Assembly (NCBI RefSeq): GCF_023159225.1
Contig: NC_063177.1
Span: 20,112,673-20,176,672, forward strand
Reading direction: 5' to 3'
Source: Perognathus longimembris pacificus
Lineage: Eukaryota; Chordata; Mammalia; Rodentia; Heteromyidae
DNA length: 64,000 nucleotides
The translations under genes were made by a program, and so were the position numbers. Of this stretch, positions 21,480 to 32,375 are shown in pieces (positions within the stretch are counted from its first letter, which is position 1; the number at the start of each line of letters is the position of its first letter). The notes under the pieces are model-generated. The model made no database searches. It was not told the origin of the DNA and saw only the letters and a program-made list of their open reading frames with translations.

Positions 21480-22400
21480 TAGAGCCCACAGGAGTAAGTC
21501 CGCAGCGATTGGTAGCCCTCGGGAAAATTGGAGAAAATGAGTTCTCCGGGCGTGTGGTCCCCACCGAAAGCAAAGGTGGGGCAAAACCGATCCGTGTCCA
21601 AGAGACCGGATCGAATTTTCGGCACAGGCCAAGGGTGGAGACATTTCTGCAGCCCGCGGGGCAGCGCTGTGCGTCTCCGGGCGCCAAGCGGCAGCGACGG
21701 CTGCGTGCTTGGGGTCCGGGACTAGCGGCGCGAATTCCGTGCCCGCCGCGAGAGATCGTGGCCCCGGCAATGTTTGGAGACATGGCGAGCACAGAGACTC
21801 GCGGGGGCGCCTGGAGCGGCTTGCCTTTACACCGGCGCCTGCTTTTTCTTCCCGCTCTGGGACCGCCGAGAGCGGCGGAGGCGCCTAAGCACCTACCGTG
21901 AGAATCTTTGGGCTGCCGAGCACGGCACGGTGGAAGCACGTGAGCGCCGGGAGCGAAAATTTCTGGGCTGGTGATACATGGGGCCCTGGCAGCTGTGGGC
22001 AGCGCTGAGCGCGGCAGCGTCCCGGGGTACAGAGCTGTGCTCGCTCTCTCCACCCCCAAAGCCGGCCCCAAACCAACTGCTTCATGCTGGCTGCCTCCCC
22101 TCCCCCCGCCTCTGAGGCCTGGGCAGGCTGGCTAATCTGCTTTAAAGGAGACAAAGGGGTTCTCAGTGTTTTGTCAATGTTGGCCAGTCGGAGACTCGTT
22201 AATTCTGAGTTTGCAGGCTAAATTCTAAACTTGGTTAACAGATAAAAGATTCCAAATTTTGCCGCCGCCAGCGCGGATGGGCGGGGACTCAAGAGACGGG
22301 CAGACCTCCAGCGACTGCAGCTGGGCGGGGCTAGAGCCTGCGTCTGTGAAGAAACCCCGCCCCCCCCCCGCGTGCTTGCCTGCATGGTTTCCCTGTGTTA
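21480..22400 (+). other. CpG-rich leader of element D
   Basis: High GC and many CpG dinucleotides in DNA otherwise depleted of them. The longest frame is a 235-codon antisense one with no family resemblance. Possible donor sites (ACC|GTGAGA near 21899) are present. The CpG content suggests a fairly recent insertion or protection from methylation. Confidence 0.55.
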
Positions 22401-22439
22401 AACTCGCAGCTACAGGCTGAGTGAGAGAAAAAGAAAAAG

Positions 22440-23914
22440 CCCCCAGATTTCAGACAAAAACGGAGTAATTGGAGATATTTTAAAAAGGCGAACAATAGTT
22501 CTAATACAGCAATAAGTAATTTGGTTGGATTTCCTATAATTACCAGCTCAGAGGTACTAAAAATCAAAAGAGTTTTTCTGGATGACCAAAAGGTTTACTT
22601 GCCTGAAGTGATTTGATCCTGCGATACTCTTGTAATTTGGAGATATTAGAAAAAGCGATATGCTGAGGCCAAAATCCCTTGTATTTAAATCTTGGTAAAC
22701 ACGATTAAGTTATCTTGGATATTAGTCTGATGATTCAGATACTGAATTTCCATGTGAGACTCCTATCTTGAGTTGCATATAATCAGGCAAGCGTCTAAAG
22801 TATGTTTGTTTAACTATGGGGATAAGAGTAAATTCTCGTTAACCCTGTATGTATACAAAATATGGCAAAATAAGCTAATAATTCTCACTAATTTATTAAA
22901 AAAGCTAAATGAATAAGTGCCTCTAAATTTGTAATTATGATTCCTGCATTAAGAAAAAATTGTCATTTGAGTTCAAAGTCTTTCGGATGCAAACAAGGCT
23001 AAGACAAAGGCCTAAAAGTACATTCCTAAATGGAAAATTAAACAACCAAAGTGCCAACAATTGCCAGATCACAGGCACCATAGCTGTTAAAAGCCACAGA
23101 ATTATCTTGGGATTTTAGAACTAGAGAAATCTCTTAAAATCATCACCCTGCTTAAGCCAAAAGGGCATCTACCTACAAGGCCAGGGAATACTCAGCAACC
23201 AACCAGAATATGCTGGGGGATTTAAATGTCCTTAACCAGTCTACTTTTCTGGCTTATGCCCAGGATATATTTTATGCCATTCATGCCAACCAGCTCTGAG
23301 AACTTGTCATTACTTGGCTTGATCTTTCCAAAAGTCTCTTTTGACAGAATAACATCTCCCTAAAGTCACCACCTGGAAACTTGCAGTTCAAGGCCATCAT
23401 CTTTTCCATACTGCTGTGCCAAGCTACAGGGTGGCCAGATGAGACCAGGACACCCATTGGCCCGGATGGCCATTCCATTCTCATGTTAATGATAAGAACT
23501 TTTGCCAGCAACATTGGATGGTGCCAGGCTGACCAGGGGCCCTTGACCACCTCGCCCCCTTTCAGCAGGAAGTAGCTCCAGAAGAAAGACTGCCACCCTT
23601 ATTCCCAGCCCAGCCTGGTGCCCTGCCATGTCATGAAAAAAAAATAATAATAAAAATTGGAAAAAAAAAAGGGGGGAGTAGCCCCCATGATAAGTAAGGA
23701 TGATAGCTATGCTTATATTAAATATCTTAAGAAAATATCTTACGAAAGTTTAAATCTTGCCAAAACAGAGGGAAAGAGCCTTGTAAATGCTTTTACAGAT
23801 TGGAAAACTAAACCCAGAGCACTTGCTCTGGAGAAATGTCTCTTCTTGTTCTCTTCAGGAAAACAAGGAACATACTGGATTTCTTCTGCTCTTCTAAGAG
23901 AATACAGAAAGCCT
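22440..23914 (+). mobile_element. Element D interior, shared retroelement blocks
   Basis: AT-rich. Blocks at about 22965, 23143 and 23330-23580 match 12955, 12407 and 14340-14650. A polypurine-like AAAAAAAAAAGGGGGGAG lies at about 23661. An 86-codon frame at 23657-23917 is not recognisable. Confidence 0.55.
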
Positions 23915-24222
23915 TGAGGTGCCAGACTTTGAAGTCAGGCCCCACCACGTGAACCCCATTTTAGAATCGAACCCTGAGCCAATCAGATTTGTACCTGTGT
24001 TCTAATCTTGCTTGCACAGCTGATTGTTGTAACCTTGTTCTTTGCCTTTATAAGCCCTGTGTAATCAAAGCTCGAGGCTTCCTCCTAACCTCCGCTGTGT
24101 CGGTGGGTAGGACGAGGCCCGAGTTGGCAGCTCGTTAAATAAAGCCTTGCCTTGCTTTTGCATTTTGGAGTGTCTGAATCTCGGTGGTCTTCTTGGGGGT
24201 GGTCTTGCGACTTGGCACAACA
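23915..24222 (+). mobile_element. Solo LTR F1 (gammaretrovirus-like)
   Basis: 308 bases, TGAGGTGCCAGAC to TTGGCACAACA. It has CCAATCAGATTTGTA, a TATAAGCCCTGTG region, AATAAAGCCTTGC and a GTCTGAATCTCGGTGGTC U5 of gammaretroviral style. 4-bp duplication GCCT at 23911-23914 and 24223-24226. U3 is shorter than in F2 and F3. Confidence 0.88.
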
Positions 24223-24239
24223 GCCTGACTGCATACAAC

Positions 24240-24877
24240 AGTGGTAGTGGTAAAAAAAAAAAAAAAAAAAAAAGCAACCAGCTTCCCTTCCCTGTTTGTT
24301 TGCTTTCTAAACTCTTCCTTGAGTGTTTCTTGTGGCGCAATATTTAGCTGTGGCAATGTCGCTTGCGGTTTTGTACAAAAACTAAAGAAATTTTGCACTG
24401 TGTTTCTTCCACTCCTCTCCCCCTACTGTTTGGTTTACGGGGGTCCCGTTAGAGGGAAATAGGAGCTGAGGGTTTGACACCCAACTGTAATGTTTCATGA
24501 TAAAAGTGTTTTTTTAAAAAAGTAAGCGCAAAGGTTTAGCATCTTCACTTCAATGTTTATATAAAAAGAATGTTTTACTAACCACATGTGCTTAAGTCAC
24601 CAGTGGTGGACTACCAGAGATGCCAGAACCTAAGCCTGCTTCTACCTCACCGCCAAAAGAGGGATGATGTCTGCACTTTCCTGCACTTGGCGTGAGACCA
24701 GCTAAGGACTCCCGCTTCTCTGGACAAAGCCAGACGGATGGCCATTTTACCTACCCCTTCCCTTTGTGGAAGAGGCCCTATATATTTATATATATATGTC
24801 TTATGTCAGCATTTGCCTTACGCCTACATATGCCATGTTACAGCATCCCCTGCTAATTAAAAAAAAGAAGAAGTAGA
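24240..24877 (+). other. Element D interior, 3' part
   Basis: A run of 22 A near 24252, then AT-rich sequence with a short (TA)n at about 24780. No gene is seen. Confidence 0.4.
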
Positions 24878-25389
24878 TGTTGGGGACAGCTGTGCCTTTA
24901 AGAGGCCACAGCTGGCTTTAGCCTGTCCCCTCCCCTTCCGCCTTTAACAGGAAGAGAAGCCCCCAGCCCCTGGGGTGAGCACGTGTCTGATGGCCGGGGA
25001 CCCCAGAACCCAGTCCTTGGAGGGCTGGGCCTCCGCCCACAAAGGAAGTCCCCTGACATCTCTTGATGGACAGCCCTCGTGGCCAACCTGTAGTCCCTCT
25101 CCTATGCTCGCCTTTGGGGGTATATCTGTGGCTCCTCATTTGAATAAATCAGAACGCCCCAGAGGTATTCTCCGAGACCACTGCGCACTCATGTCTTTCC
25201 TTGGGCTGGCGAGCATGGGGTCTCGCAACCACACACTAACCGAGGCTAACCCGGGACCCCGCTTCCGCATCTAAGCCCTACCTGCCGGGGGGGACATGAG
25301 AGAGTGAGTATGGATCCCACATGGAAGAGATAGATAAGCCCAGGACCCCTCCCCACACAGATGGGGGGGTGGTAGAGCGAATCCCGGCA
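24878..25389 (+). repeat. Element D 3' LTR
   Basis: 512 bases; AATAAATCAGAACGCCCC matches the 5' LTR. The U5 is homologous but diverged. Confidence 0.8.
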
Positions 25390-26364
25390 CAAGGGAGGGG
25401 ATTCCCTGTCCCTCCAAGAGTCCACCACCACTCAGAGACAGTCTCAAGAAAAAAGATGGATTTATTGGGGAAGCCAAAGCCAATTGACAGGCTAGGGATG
25501 CAGCACAGACTCGGGAGCTGAAACTGCCATAGTGAAAAGTGGGCTGACTGGCCAGGGCCACAGTGCAGACTCGGGAGCTGCCACCGTGACCCCAAGCAGG
25601 CCTCAAATTGGGGTTTATAAAGGTAAATGAGCAGCAAGGATTTAGGAGGTTGACACGGGGGGTAGAGCAAGCAACAAACAGGTTAAGCAAGCCATTTACA
25701 GAAGCAGAATTTTGGGGCCAGGTTGACCTAATCTACTGCCCCCAACATTTCCTACCATGTTTCCCTAATCAAGATGGCGTCAGCTATACTCCCTACAACA
25801 AATCACAAGTGTTAGGTTTTTAAAGTAGGTAGCTAGTAAAGGAGAACGCATGTGGTATTCAGGCAGGAGAGAAAAGTTTATAACCAAACTGCTGGCCTGT
25901 GGCAGAGATGATGCATGAAGGGAGAGAAGGGGTGACCCCCACCTAGCCCTGCCTTATCTAGGGCAGGGGGTGTGGCCAGGTGGATTAGAATGTGACCTCA
26001 GGGAAAGGGGAGGTAACTGCCTCCAAGTCTGCTGGTTACCCAGGTAAATGGGTAGAGACTTAATGTGGTAGGGGGCGTCTACATGGAGCCTTCTGGGGCT
26101 GACCTTACATTCCAACCTTTTAATAGTTATAAAAAAGGATGAATATTCTTTCTGCTAGTTCTTATACTCAGGTACGGACATTAGATGGACTAGCTACTAT
26201 CTCTTGATCCCCCGGCTCTGATTAATTTTGAAAGGGTGAGATAAAGTGACTCCATTTAGGATGTGACATCATCCTTACTCCTCTCCATGATCCTTGTTCC
26301 CTGAACTGGCTGAGTCCCAGGGGTCTAGGTGCTTGTTGCTGGGATGGCTTGCCCCAGTTGGCAT

Positions 26365-26570
26365 TCATGGGGTTTGAAATCAGGGCCTGGGCACTATTCC
26401 CTGAGCACTTCTGCTCGAGGCTAGTACTCTACCACTTGAACCACAGCTCCACTTCCAGCATTTGGCTGGTTAGAGATAAGTCTCTTGAACCATGCTTCCA
26501 GCCTGGCTCTTCGCTGGTTAGTTGGGAGATGGAGTTTATAGAGATTTTTCTGCCTGAGCTGCAATCCAAG
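26365..26570 (-). repeat. B1-Geo-like SINE inside C2
   Basis: Same SINE and same junctions as in C1 (18640-18905). Confidence 0.75.
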
Positions 26571-27191
26571 GAGTCTTTGCCACAAAAAGCCTCCTTTTAT
26601 TCCCAATTAAAGCCACAAGAGACCAAGAGGACTAGAGCTTACCTACACTTTGTCAAGAATTGACCAACAAATACTTGCCAGAATTCTGCAATGACAAAGC
26701 TTCGTAGATGTGATGAGAGTTTTAGCACAGATTTATAGCTAGATAAACATATCAAGAATGGCATACTGGCTTTACACACCAAGAATTGTACTTCTTCCTA
26801 CACTGTTTCTTCAATTCCCTTTTCTGCGACTTCACTAACAAATGACGTTTACACAGACATACACACTGTGCACATAGGTTTTAAAGCATGCAAAAATGAA
26901 TTTCAGCCATAGACTCTTGGAATTCCAACAGTAAATGACATTTTTTGCCCAATATTTTAGAACCACATGGTCAGTTAGAAAAACAATTTTGCTAGCAAAC
27001 AAAACTTTTCAGATTACAAAATGGAGAAACCATATTTCGATAAACTCCTATGGGATGCCATGTTGAGGGGGTGGCAGGAGGACACAAACACACTAAGAGA
27101 ACATGTGGCATGGCATAATGGCATCTGAGCTGGTGCCTGTTAAACCCAATATCCACCACGTGGTCAATGTTAGAGAAAATAACTTTTATAC

Positions 27192-27642
27192 TGTAGAGTT
27201 GAAGTAAACCCCATTTTTGAGGCAACAGCCATTTTGTTGACTGTTTAAACTATGAGTAACCCAGGCCACCAATTATCCTGGCTAGCAGAACAACCTTATT
27301 AGGGCCCAGCCGGTCAGGAAACTCCCTGCTTAACTCTAACCGCCTGGGAATGCTTAACTCTAACCGCCCCAGAATGTCTCTAGCCCTGAGCCAATCAGAT
27401 TTGTACCCGTATCCTAATCTTGCTTAAATACCTGATTGCTGTAACTTTGTGGGTTTTTTTTTTTGCCTTTATAAACCCTGTGAAATTTCAGCTGGGGGCC
27501 TTCCTCCTAATCTCTGCTGCATTGGGGTATATAGGATGAGACTTGAGCTGCAGCCCGCCTGAATAAAGCCTTGCTTTTGCATTTCCAAACATCTGGCTCT
27601 TGGTGGTCTTCTTGGTGGTCGTCTCGCGACTTGGGCATAACA
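27192..27642 (+). mobile_element. Solo LTR F2, inserted in C2
   Basis: 451 bases, TGTAGAGTTGAAG to GGGCATAACA, with CCAATCAGATTTGTA and AATAAAGCCTTGC. C1 at 19729-19750 is the uninterrupted homologue. Flanks ATAC / ATAT suggest a 4-bp duplication with one change. Confidence 0.87.
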
Positions 27643-27934
27643 ATATGTCTTTGCTGACAAAGCACATTGGTGGTCGAGCCTCAATTTCGAAGGCCTGTGA
27701 AAAGAGGCAGCTTTGCTAGCAAGGCACATTATCAGGATGGTATGACTTGGAGTTTTATAAAGTAAGCAAGCAAGCAGGCAGATGAGAGAGGGAGAAAAAG
27801 GAAAAGAGAGTAAGAGAGAAAGAGAGAGAGTCTGAATATAAGTGACTTCTGACCACTTACCATTGCAGTGGCAAAAGCTGTATTTGTGCAAGTATTTCAA
27901 GCAGGCCTCATTGCACTGTCAAGAGGCGTGCTAG

Positions 27935-28140
27935 AGGGCTGGGGATATAGCCTAGTGGCAAGAGTGCCTGCCTCGGATACACGAGGCCCTAGGTTCGATT
28001 CCCCAGCACCACATATACAGAAAACAGCCAGAAGCGGCGCTGTGGCTCAAGTGGCAGAGTGCTAGCCTTGAGCGGAAGAAGCCAGGGACAGTGCTCAGGC
28101 CCTGAGTCCAAGGCCCAGGACTGGCCAAAAAAAAAAAAAA
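27935..28140 (+). repeat. IDL-Geo SINE, inserted in C2
   Basis: 13-bp duplication AGAGGCGTGCTAG at 27922-27934 and 28141-28153. C1 at about 20021 carries the single, empty site. Confidence 0.95.
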
Positions 28141-28481
28141 AGAGGCGTGCTAGCAGTTTCCCAGCTTGGGTGTGACTGTGATGCAAAAACCCAGAAGGCA
28201 CAGGAGGGAGACGGCCTGGTGAGTGAATGAGAGCTTACCGGGCAGAAGCAGTAGACAGAGCAGAGAACCAGAGCAGCAGCAGTTTCACTTACCAGGGTAG
28301 ACAAGTGGTGTGGATGTGGATGTGGAGGCCAGCAATGGTATTGCTGATGCAATGGTGAAAAGTCCCACGTGGTGTCTTGCAGCAGTTCGGTTCGCGGAAG
28401 AAGGGCCGTCAAGACTGGGAATACACCCCAAAAAAGGAGAAAAATAGAGGGGAATTCTGCCTGTCCTGATTCTTAAGACCT

Positions 28482-28499
28482 TCCCTAGTCACGGCGCCA
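28482..28499 (-). other. Primer binding site, tRNA-His-like (C2)
   Basis: TCCCTAGTCACGGCGCCA on the + strand, a slightly more diverged form of the C1 site. Confidence 0.7.
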
Positions 28500-28920
28500 T
28501 ATATGTTAGGTTTTTAAAGTAGGTAGCTGGTAAAGGAGAATGCCAGCAGCTGCTGGCCCATGGCCAAAATGATGCATGACCGGAGAGAAGGTGACCCCAA
28601 CCTAGCCCTGCCTTATCTAGGTCAGGATGGGGGTGTGGCCAGGTGGATTAGGATGTGACCTCAGGGAAAGGGGGGGGGGGTAACTGCCTCCAAGTCTGTT
28701 GGTTACCCAGGTAACTGGGTGGAGACTTAATGAGATAGGGGGCATCTACATGGAGCCTTCCAAGTGGACCTTACAACAAGTACCACTTGCAGGTGGTCAT
28801 GGGGTAAAAATCATGGGGCAAAAATCACATGTACCACATGCAGGTGATAGTGCATGTGGTAGCTGAAGTGATGAACATAATTAATCTGTTGCTATGCTAG
28901 CTTTCAACAACAATAATGCT

Positions 28921-29565
28921 TGTAATGGAGTCTCCCTGCCAAGGGCGGGGATTCCTGGTTCCTCCAAGAGTCCCCCACTCTATCTCCAGCAAAAAGATGA
29001 TAAAAGGATTGATTTATTGGCGAAGTAAAAAGCGAACCAACCAGCCAGGGTCACAGCCCAGACTCGGGCTGAAACTGTGACCATGAGTGGCTTTCCAGGC
29101 AGGGTTATAAAGGCAAACCTCACGTAGTCAAACCTGCCACACACAGGTGGCCAATGAGGTTAAAACACTTACAGAGCATGCCAGGTCACACACAGGTGGA
29201 CAATGGAGTTACAGTCTGTCTCATAGTAACTGTTTGAACCAACCTATTATTTTAGTTAGACTTGGCGCATGGATTTGGCGGGGCTCACATGATGCAGGGG
29301 AATACGCCTACTCATGGGAGGGCACAGGTTTAACCTTGAACGTTCCTTGAACCTTCCACAACTCAGGTGGTCAAGCAGTTCACACAATCTTATAGTGAAG
29401 GGGAACTTCCCTGGATTCTGAGCAGACAGGGCACACTCCCAACCCTGAGGCTCAAGGGCAGAGGAGAGCTTAGTGAAGATGGAGTCAGCTTCTGCTCTCT
29501 TTAACAGAAATGACACCCTTCAACAGCCAATGATGCCACTGGCCAGATCTGACCTCCATATTACA
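28921..29565 (-). mobile_element. Solo LTR A2
   Basis: 645 bases with inverted ends TGTAAT...ATTACA. Reversed AATAAA region at about 29009 and reversed TATA region at about 29104. It is uninterrupted where A1 holds the CYCS copy (29239-29250). Flanks ATGCT / ATTCT agree at 4 of 5 bases. Confidence 0.82.
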
Positions 29566-29569
29566 ATTC

Positions 29570-29990
29570 TGTTCTGTAGTGTTCAATGTAAAACTTGTTC
29601 TCTTACTGTTTTATAGTGTTCAATGTAAAACGTTTCTGAAGTTGGCCACTTCTGTAGTTACGTAGATTGTATTCACCCAACTATTTTGGACTTGTTTTGG
29701 CCTGTATTGATCACACCTGTAACCCCTACCCCTCACCCCAGAGTTTCATCCTGTTTTGCCACCTAGTTGTTAGATGATCTCCAGTGAAGATCAAGATGCC
29801 CTGACCTGTTGTGACTGACACCTTGGAAGTAACAAGCCCCTGTAGTTGACACCTATTGTGAAGCTAAAGGGAAAACTCCTGTAGTTTAGGGTATATAAGT
29901 AGCCTTCTGAAATGGCCAGGGACTGCATCTTGAGATTCTGAACTGCAGTCCTGGTGTGCCACAAGCAGACATACAGAAGCAGAATTGGCA
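29570..29990 (+). mobile_element. Possible LTR with TATA box
   Basis: TGTAGTGTTCAATGTAAAAC opens the block, the phrase GTTCAATGTAAAAC is repeated 42 bases on, and a TATA region (GGGTATATAAGTAG) is at about 29889. Ends are not defined and I do not recognise the family. Confidence 0.4.
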
Positions 29991-30330
29991 GTTAGTGATT
30001 ACAAATAATGATTGCCATTCAGGTAAACGCTGGTAAACAAAGCAATGAACCATTTACACAATCAAAATACTTTTTCTTTGCTTAATTCTTGGTTCTGAGT
30101 ATAACTGGTATTTACTGAGTAACCCATTTAACTTCTTTACAACATGCACATGGAGTAACAATTATGCTTGTTCTCTCTCCTTCCTTTCTTTTGCAAGGGC
30201 CAAGCAGCTCTAGGTCAAGCTGCTTTTCACTTACTTGGGATAGCTCAGCTTCTTTAGCTAGGACTACAGGTGAATTTCTTGGTCTGGATGTCTCACTGAG
30301 GGGTTACAGTTAGATATGTCAGGTAATGAG
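29990..30330 (-). mobile_element. Inverted copy of the 15-kb internal segment
   Basis: The reverse complement of 30060-30300 aligns with 15050-15105 plus 15320-15780 and skips the SINE at 15108-15310. Confidence 0.75.
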
Positions 30331-30564
30331 TACATGTCACCACTGGGCTATTTAGAATAGGAGGGGACAGGTGTTACCATCAGGATTTCCCCATTCATGC
30401 TGAGGACCTAACTCAGGGCCTTATGTTATGTGGAACAAGTGCTCTGCTACTGATGGGTTTTAAAGATGATGGTAAAAGGATAAATTGGGGCCAATGAGGC
30501 CCCTTTCCTTCCCCTTCTTTCCATTCCACCACAAACACAGATATGACTTTCATTTAAAAGAAAA

Positions 30565-30800
30565 GTCAGTTGCTGGTGGCTTGTACTTGTAATCATAGCT
30601 AATCTGGAAGCTGGAATCTGAAGATCAAGTTGAAAACCAGCTGGGGGGAAAGAGTCTTACCTCCAATTAATGACCAAAAAAACTGAAGTGGAGCTGTGGC
30701 TCAAAGTGGTAGAGAGCTAGTCTTGAGTAAAAAAGCTCAGGGACAGTGACCAGGCCCTGAGGTCAAGTTCCAGGACTGGCACTCCCCACCAAAAAAAATA
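30565..30800 (+). repeat. B1-Geo SINE
   Basis: Diverged head (TTGTACTTGTAATCATAGCT) and complete Geo module with A-rich tail. Confidence 0.8.
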
Positions 30801-30827
30801 AAACCAGCCAGAAAAGAAAATGAAGGG

Positions 30828-31032
30828 GTTAGGAATGTGGCTTAGTGGCAGAGTGCTTGCCTAAGATGCATGAAGCCCTGGGTTTGATTCCTCAGTACCA
30901 CAGAAACACAAAAAGCTGGAAGTGGAGCTGTGGCTCAAAGTGGTAGAGTGCTAGCCTTAAGCAAAAGAAGCTCAGGGACAGTGCCCAGGCCCTGAGTTCA
31001 AGCCCCAGGACTGGCGAAAGAAAGAAAGAAAG

Positions 31033-31072
<40 letters not shown>

Positions 31073-31110
31073 AAGAAAGAGAAAAAGAAGGAAAGGAAGG
31101 AAGAATGAAA
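30828..31110 (+). repeat. IDL-Geo SINE with (GAAA)n/(GA)n tail
   Basis: SINE body to about 31015, then about 95 bases of purine repeat grown from its tail. Confidence 0.88.
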
Positions 31111-31136
31111 AAGAAAAGGAGAAAAATGCTTGTTGG

Positions 31137-31424
31137 TGTTAGCATCTCCCCCACCTCAGGTCATCAGCTCCTCCCATTAACCTCCCAGATCCACCCATAC
31201 CTAAACTCCCTTCCCTAGAGTTATAATGGGCCACTCCCACTCACCATTCCTACTTCCCCTTCAGAGCTATCTAAGTAAGCTACCACCTGGGTAAGGTGCA
31301 GAGGCCAGCCTGTGCTCCCTCTCCCATGGGAGATATGGCCCCACTGATAAACTTTCTTATAAACCTTCTCCTGTCTGTGACTATCTCTGCATGGTCCCCT
31401 GGGATGGCTGGGACATACTCTTTC
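31137..31424 (+). mobile_element. E-type solo LTR (E3)
   Basis: 288 bases, TGTTAGCATCTCCCCC to CATACTCTTTCA, homologous to E1 and E2 throughout; its AATAAA is altered to GATAAA. Confidence 0.8.
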
Positions 31425-31530
31425 ACTTGGACCAGATGGCTTGCCCCCATAATCCTAGCTACTCTGGAAGCTGAAATCCAGAGGATCTTGATTCCAGGCC
31501 GGACTGAGCAGAAAAGCCGGAGACCCCACC
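31425..31530 (+). repeat. B1-like fragment
   Basis: CCCCCATAATCCTAGCTACT and CTGAAATCCAGAGGATC. It starts directly at the edge of E3. Confidence 0.6.
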
Positions 31531-31534
31531 TATT

Positions 31535-32325
31535 GTATAAGACCCAGTGCATCACCATCCTCTTCTTTCTTCTGAGTCCCCTCTCCCCTTCCTATTTCTA
31601 GATGGACTTCACTTAAGAGAACACAGATGTCTGGGGGAAGGAGAAAGAAGGAAACAGCCATGGAGACCAGCATTTTCTGGACTAGGAAACGGACCATTTT
31701 GGTCATCCGGTTTGGTATGGAGGTGGAAATTGGAAATCCTTCATTCACCTTGTGAAACTAGGTTACATTTTGCTGATGCCAGGCCAGCTGGCCCTGGAGA
31801 GATGTGTCACCATGGCAACCGGTCAGGTCACCTTGTTGTGACCCACCCGACCCAAGCTTGTTATGTCTAGACGCTCATGCTGAGGGTGGCAGCGTCCTAG
31901 GAATCAGAGACTCACACACCGGCCTGGTTGCTGGTTCATCTCGTTTTCTCTGACATCAGGGACCTTCCACACCAGGCATTCATATCCTTGGTCTGTGTTC
32001 TCCTGAGGCTGAGCGGCTTTTCTTCCCCAAGGCAGGAGCCCCCCACCCCCACCTCTACCCCCTATGACAGCAAATCCTTCGCACCACTTAGATTTAGTTA
32101 GAACACAATGACAGATGATTAGTTTACACACCAAGGCTCAGAAACAACTCAGCAAATTGGCCCCATCCCAAAGGCCCTCCTCCGCCTGTACACACATTCA
32201 CACAGGAGTTGCACAAATTCACACAGGAGCTGGCCTCGAACTCAGACGCATTGCCTGCTGGGGCTGGGGCAGCCAGCTCCTGAGCTGTTTCCCTAGTAAA
32301 GTGAGCGGATGGATTCCAGCTCTCT
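31535..32325. other. Unique intergenic sequence with an X-box motif
   Basis: No gene is seen. GTCACCATGGCAAC at 31806-31819 is a strong match to the RFX X-box, followed by AGGTCA and TGACCC half-sites. Confidence 0.45.
31806..31819. promoter_or_regulatory. RFX-type X-box motif
   Basis: GTCACCATGGCAAC is near-palindromic and fits the RYYNYY-N2-RRNRAC pattern. It lies about 15 kb upstream of the LYRM9 island. Function is inferred only. Confidence 0.45.
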
Positions 32326-32375
32326 CTCTCTCTCTCTCTTTCTTTTTTTTTTTTTTGTTTGATTTTTGTTTGTTT

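Larger units (their letters stand above)
20987..25389 (+). mobile_element. Element D: ERVK-like, non-autonomous provirus
   Basis: The 5' LTR is 20987-21455 and the 3' LTR 24878-25389, both opening TGTTGGGGACAGCTGTGCC and ending CCCGGCA. A tRNA-Lys-like primer site follows two bases after the 5' LTR, and a purine-rich run (AAAAAAAAGAAGAAGTAGA) precedes the 3' LTR. The 3.4-kb interior starts with a CpG-rich leader and goes on into sequence shared with other retroelements here; no gag, pol or env is recognisable. This resembles the mouse ETn plan (LTRs of one family around foreign interior). Flanks TAAGG / CAAGG may be a decayed target duplication. Confidence 0.8.
20970..25809 (-). mobile_element. 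LTR A3 (A-related), split by element D
   Basis: The first 17 bases (20970-20986, TGTAATGGGG...) and the continuation from 25390 (AGGGGATTCCCTGTCCCTCC ...) together follow the order of A1 and A2. The A-type reversed AATAAA region (GGATTTATTGGGG) is at about 25457. The U3 side then departs from A1/A2, and the right end is unclear because C2 begins at 25810. Confidence 0.6.
25810..28775 (-). mobile_element. Element C2: sister of C1 with perfect target duplication
   Basis: The 3' LTR is 25810-26109 and the 5' LTR 28504-28775. The primer site is at 28482-28499 and the minus-strand polypurine tract AAAAGGTTGGAA ends at 26110. A perfect 5-bp duplication, ACAAG, lies at 25805-25809 and 28776-28780. 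The interior is collinear with C1 but has one copy of the 280-bp unit and two later insertions (LTR F2 and an IDL-Geo SINE). No coding region is recognisable. Confidence 0.9.

Noticed and set aside
21364..22071. 235-codon minus-strand frame in the element D leader
   Set aside because: Antisense to the retroelement, in a CpG-rich block, with no recognisable domain and several competing frames.
17893..25389. Possible reverse transcriptase or gag genes in elements C and D
   Set aside because: I looked for long frames and common motifs and saw none; the longest frames are about 100 codons in C and antisense in D.
28916..29570. Target duplication of LTR A2 (ATGCT / ATTCT)
   Set aside because: Only 4 of 5 bases agree, so I do not count it as proof of a solo insertion.
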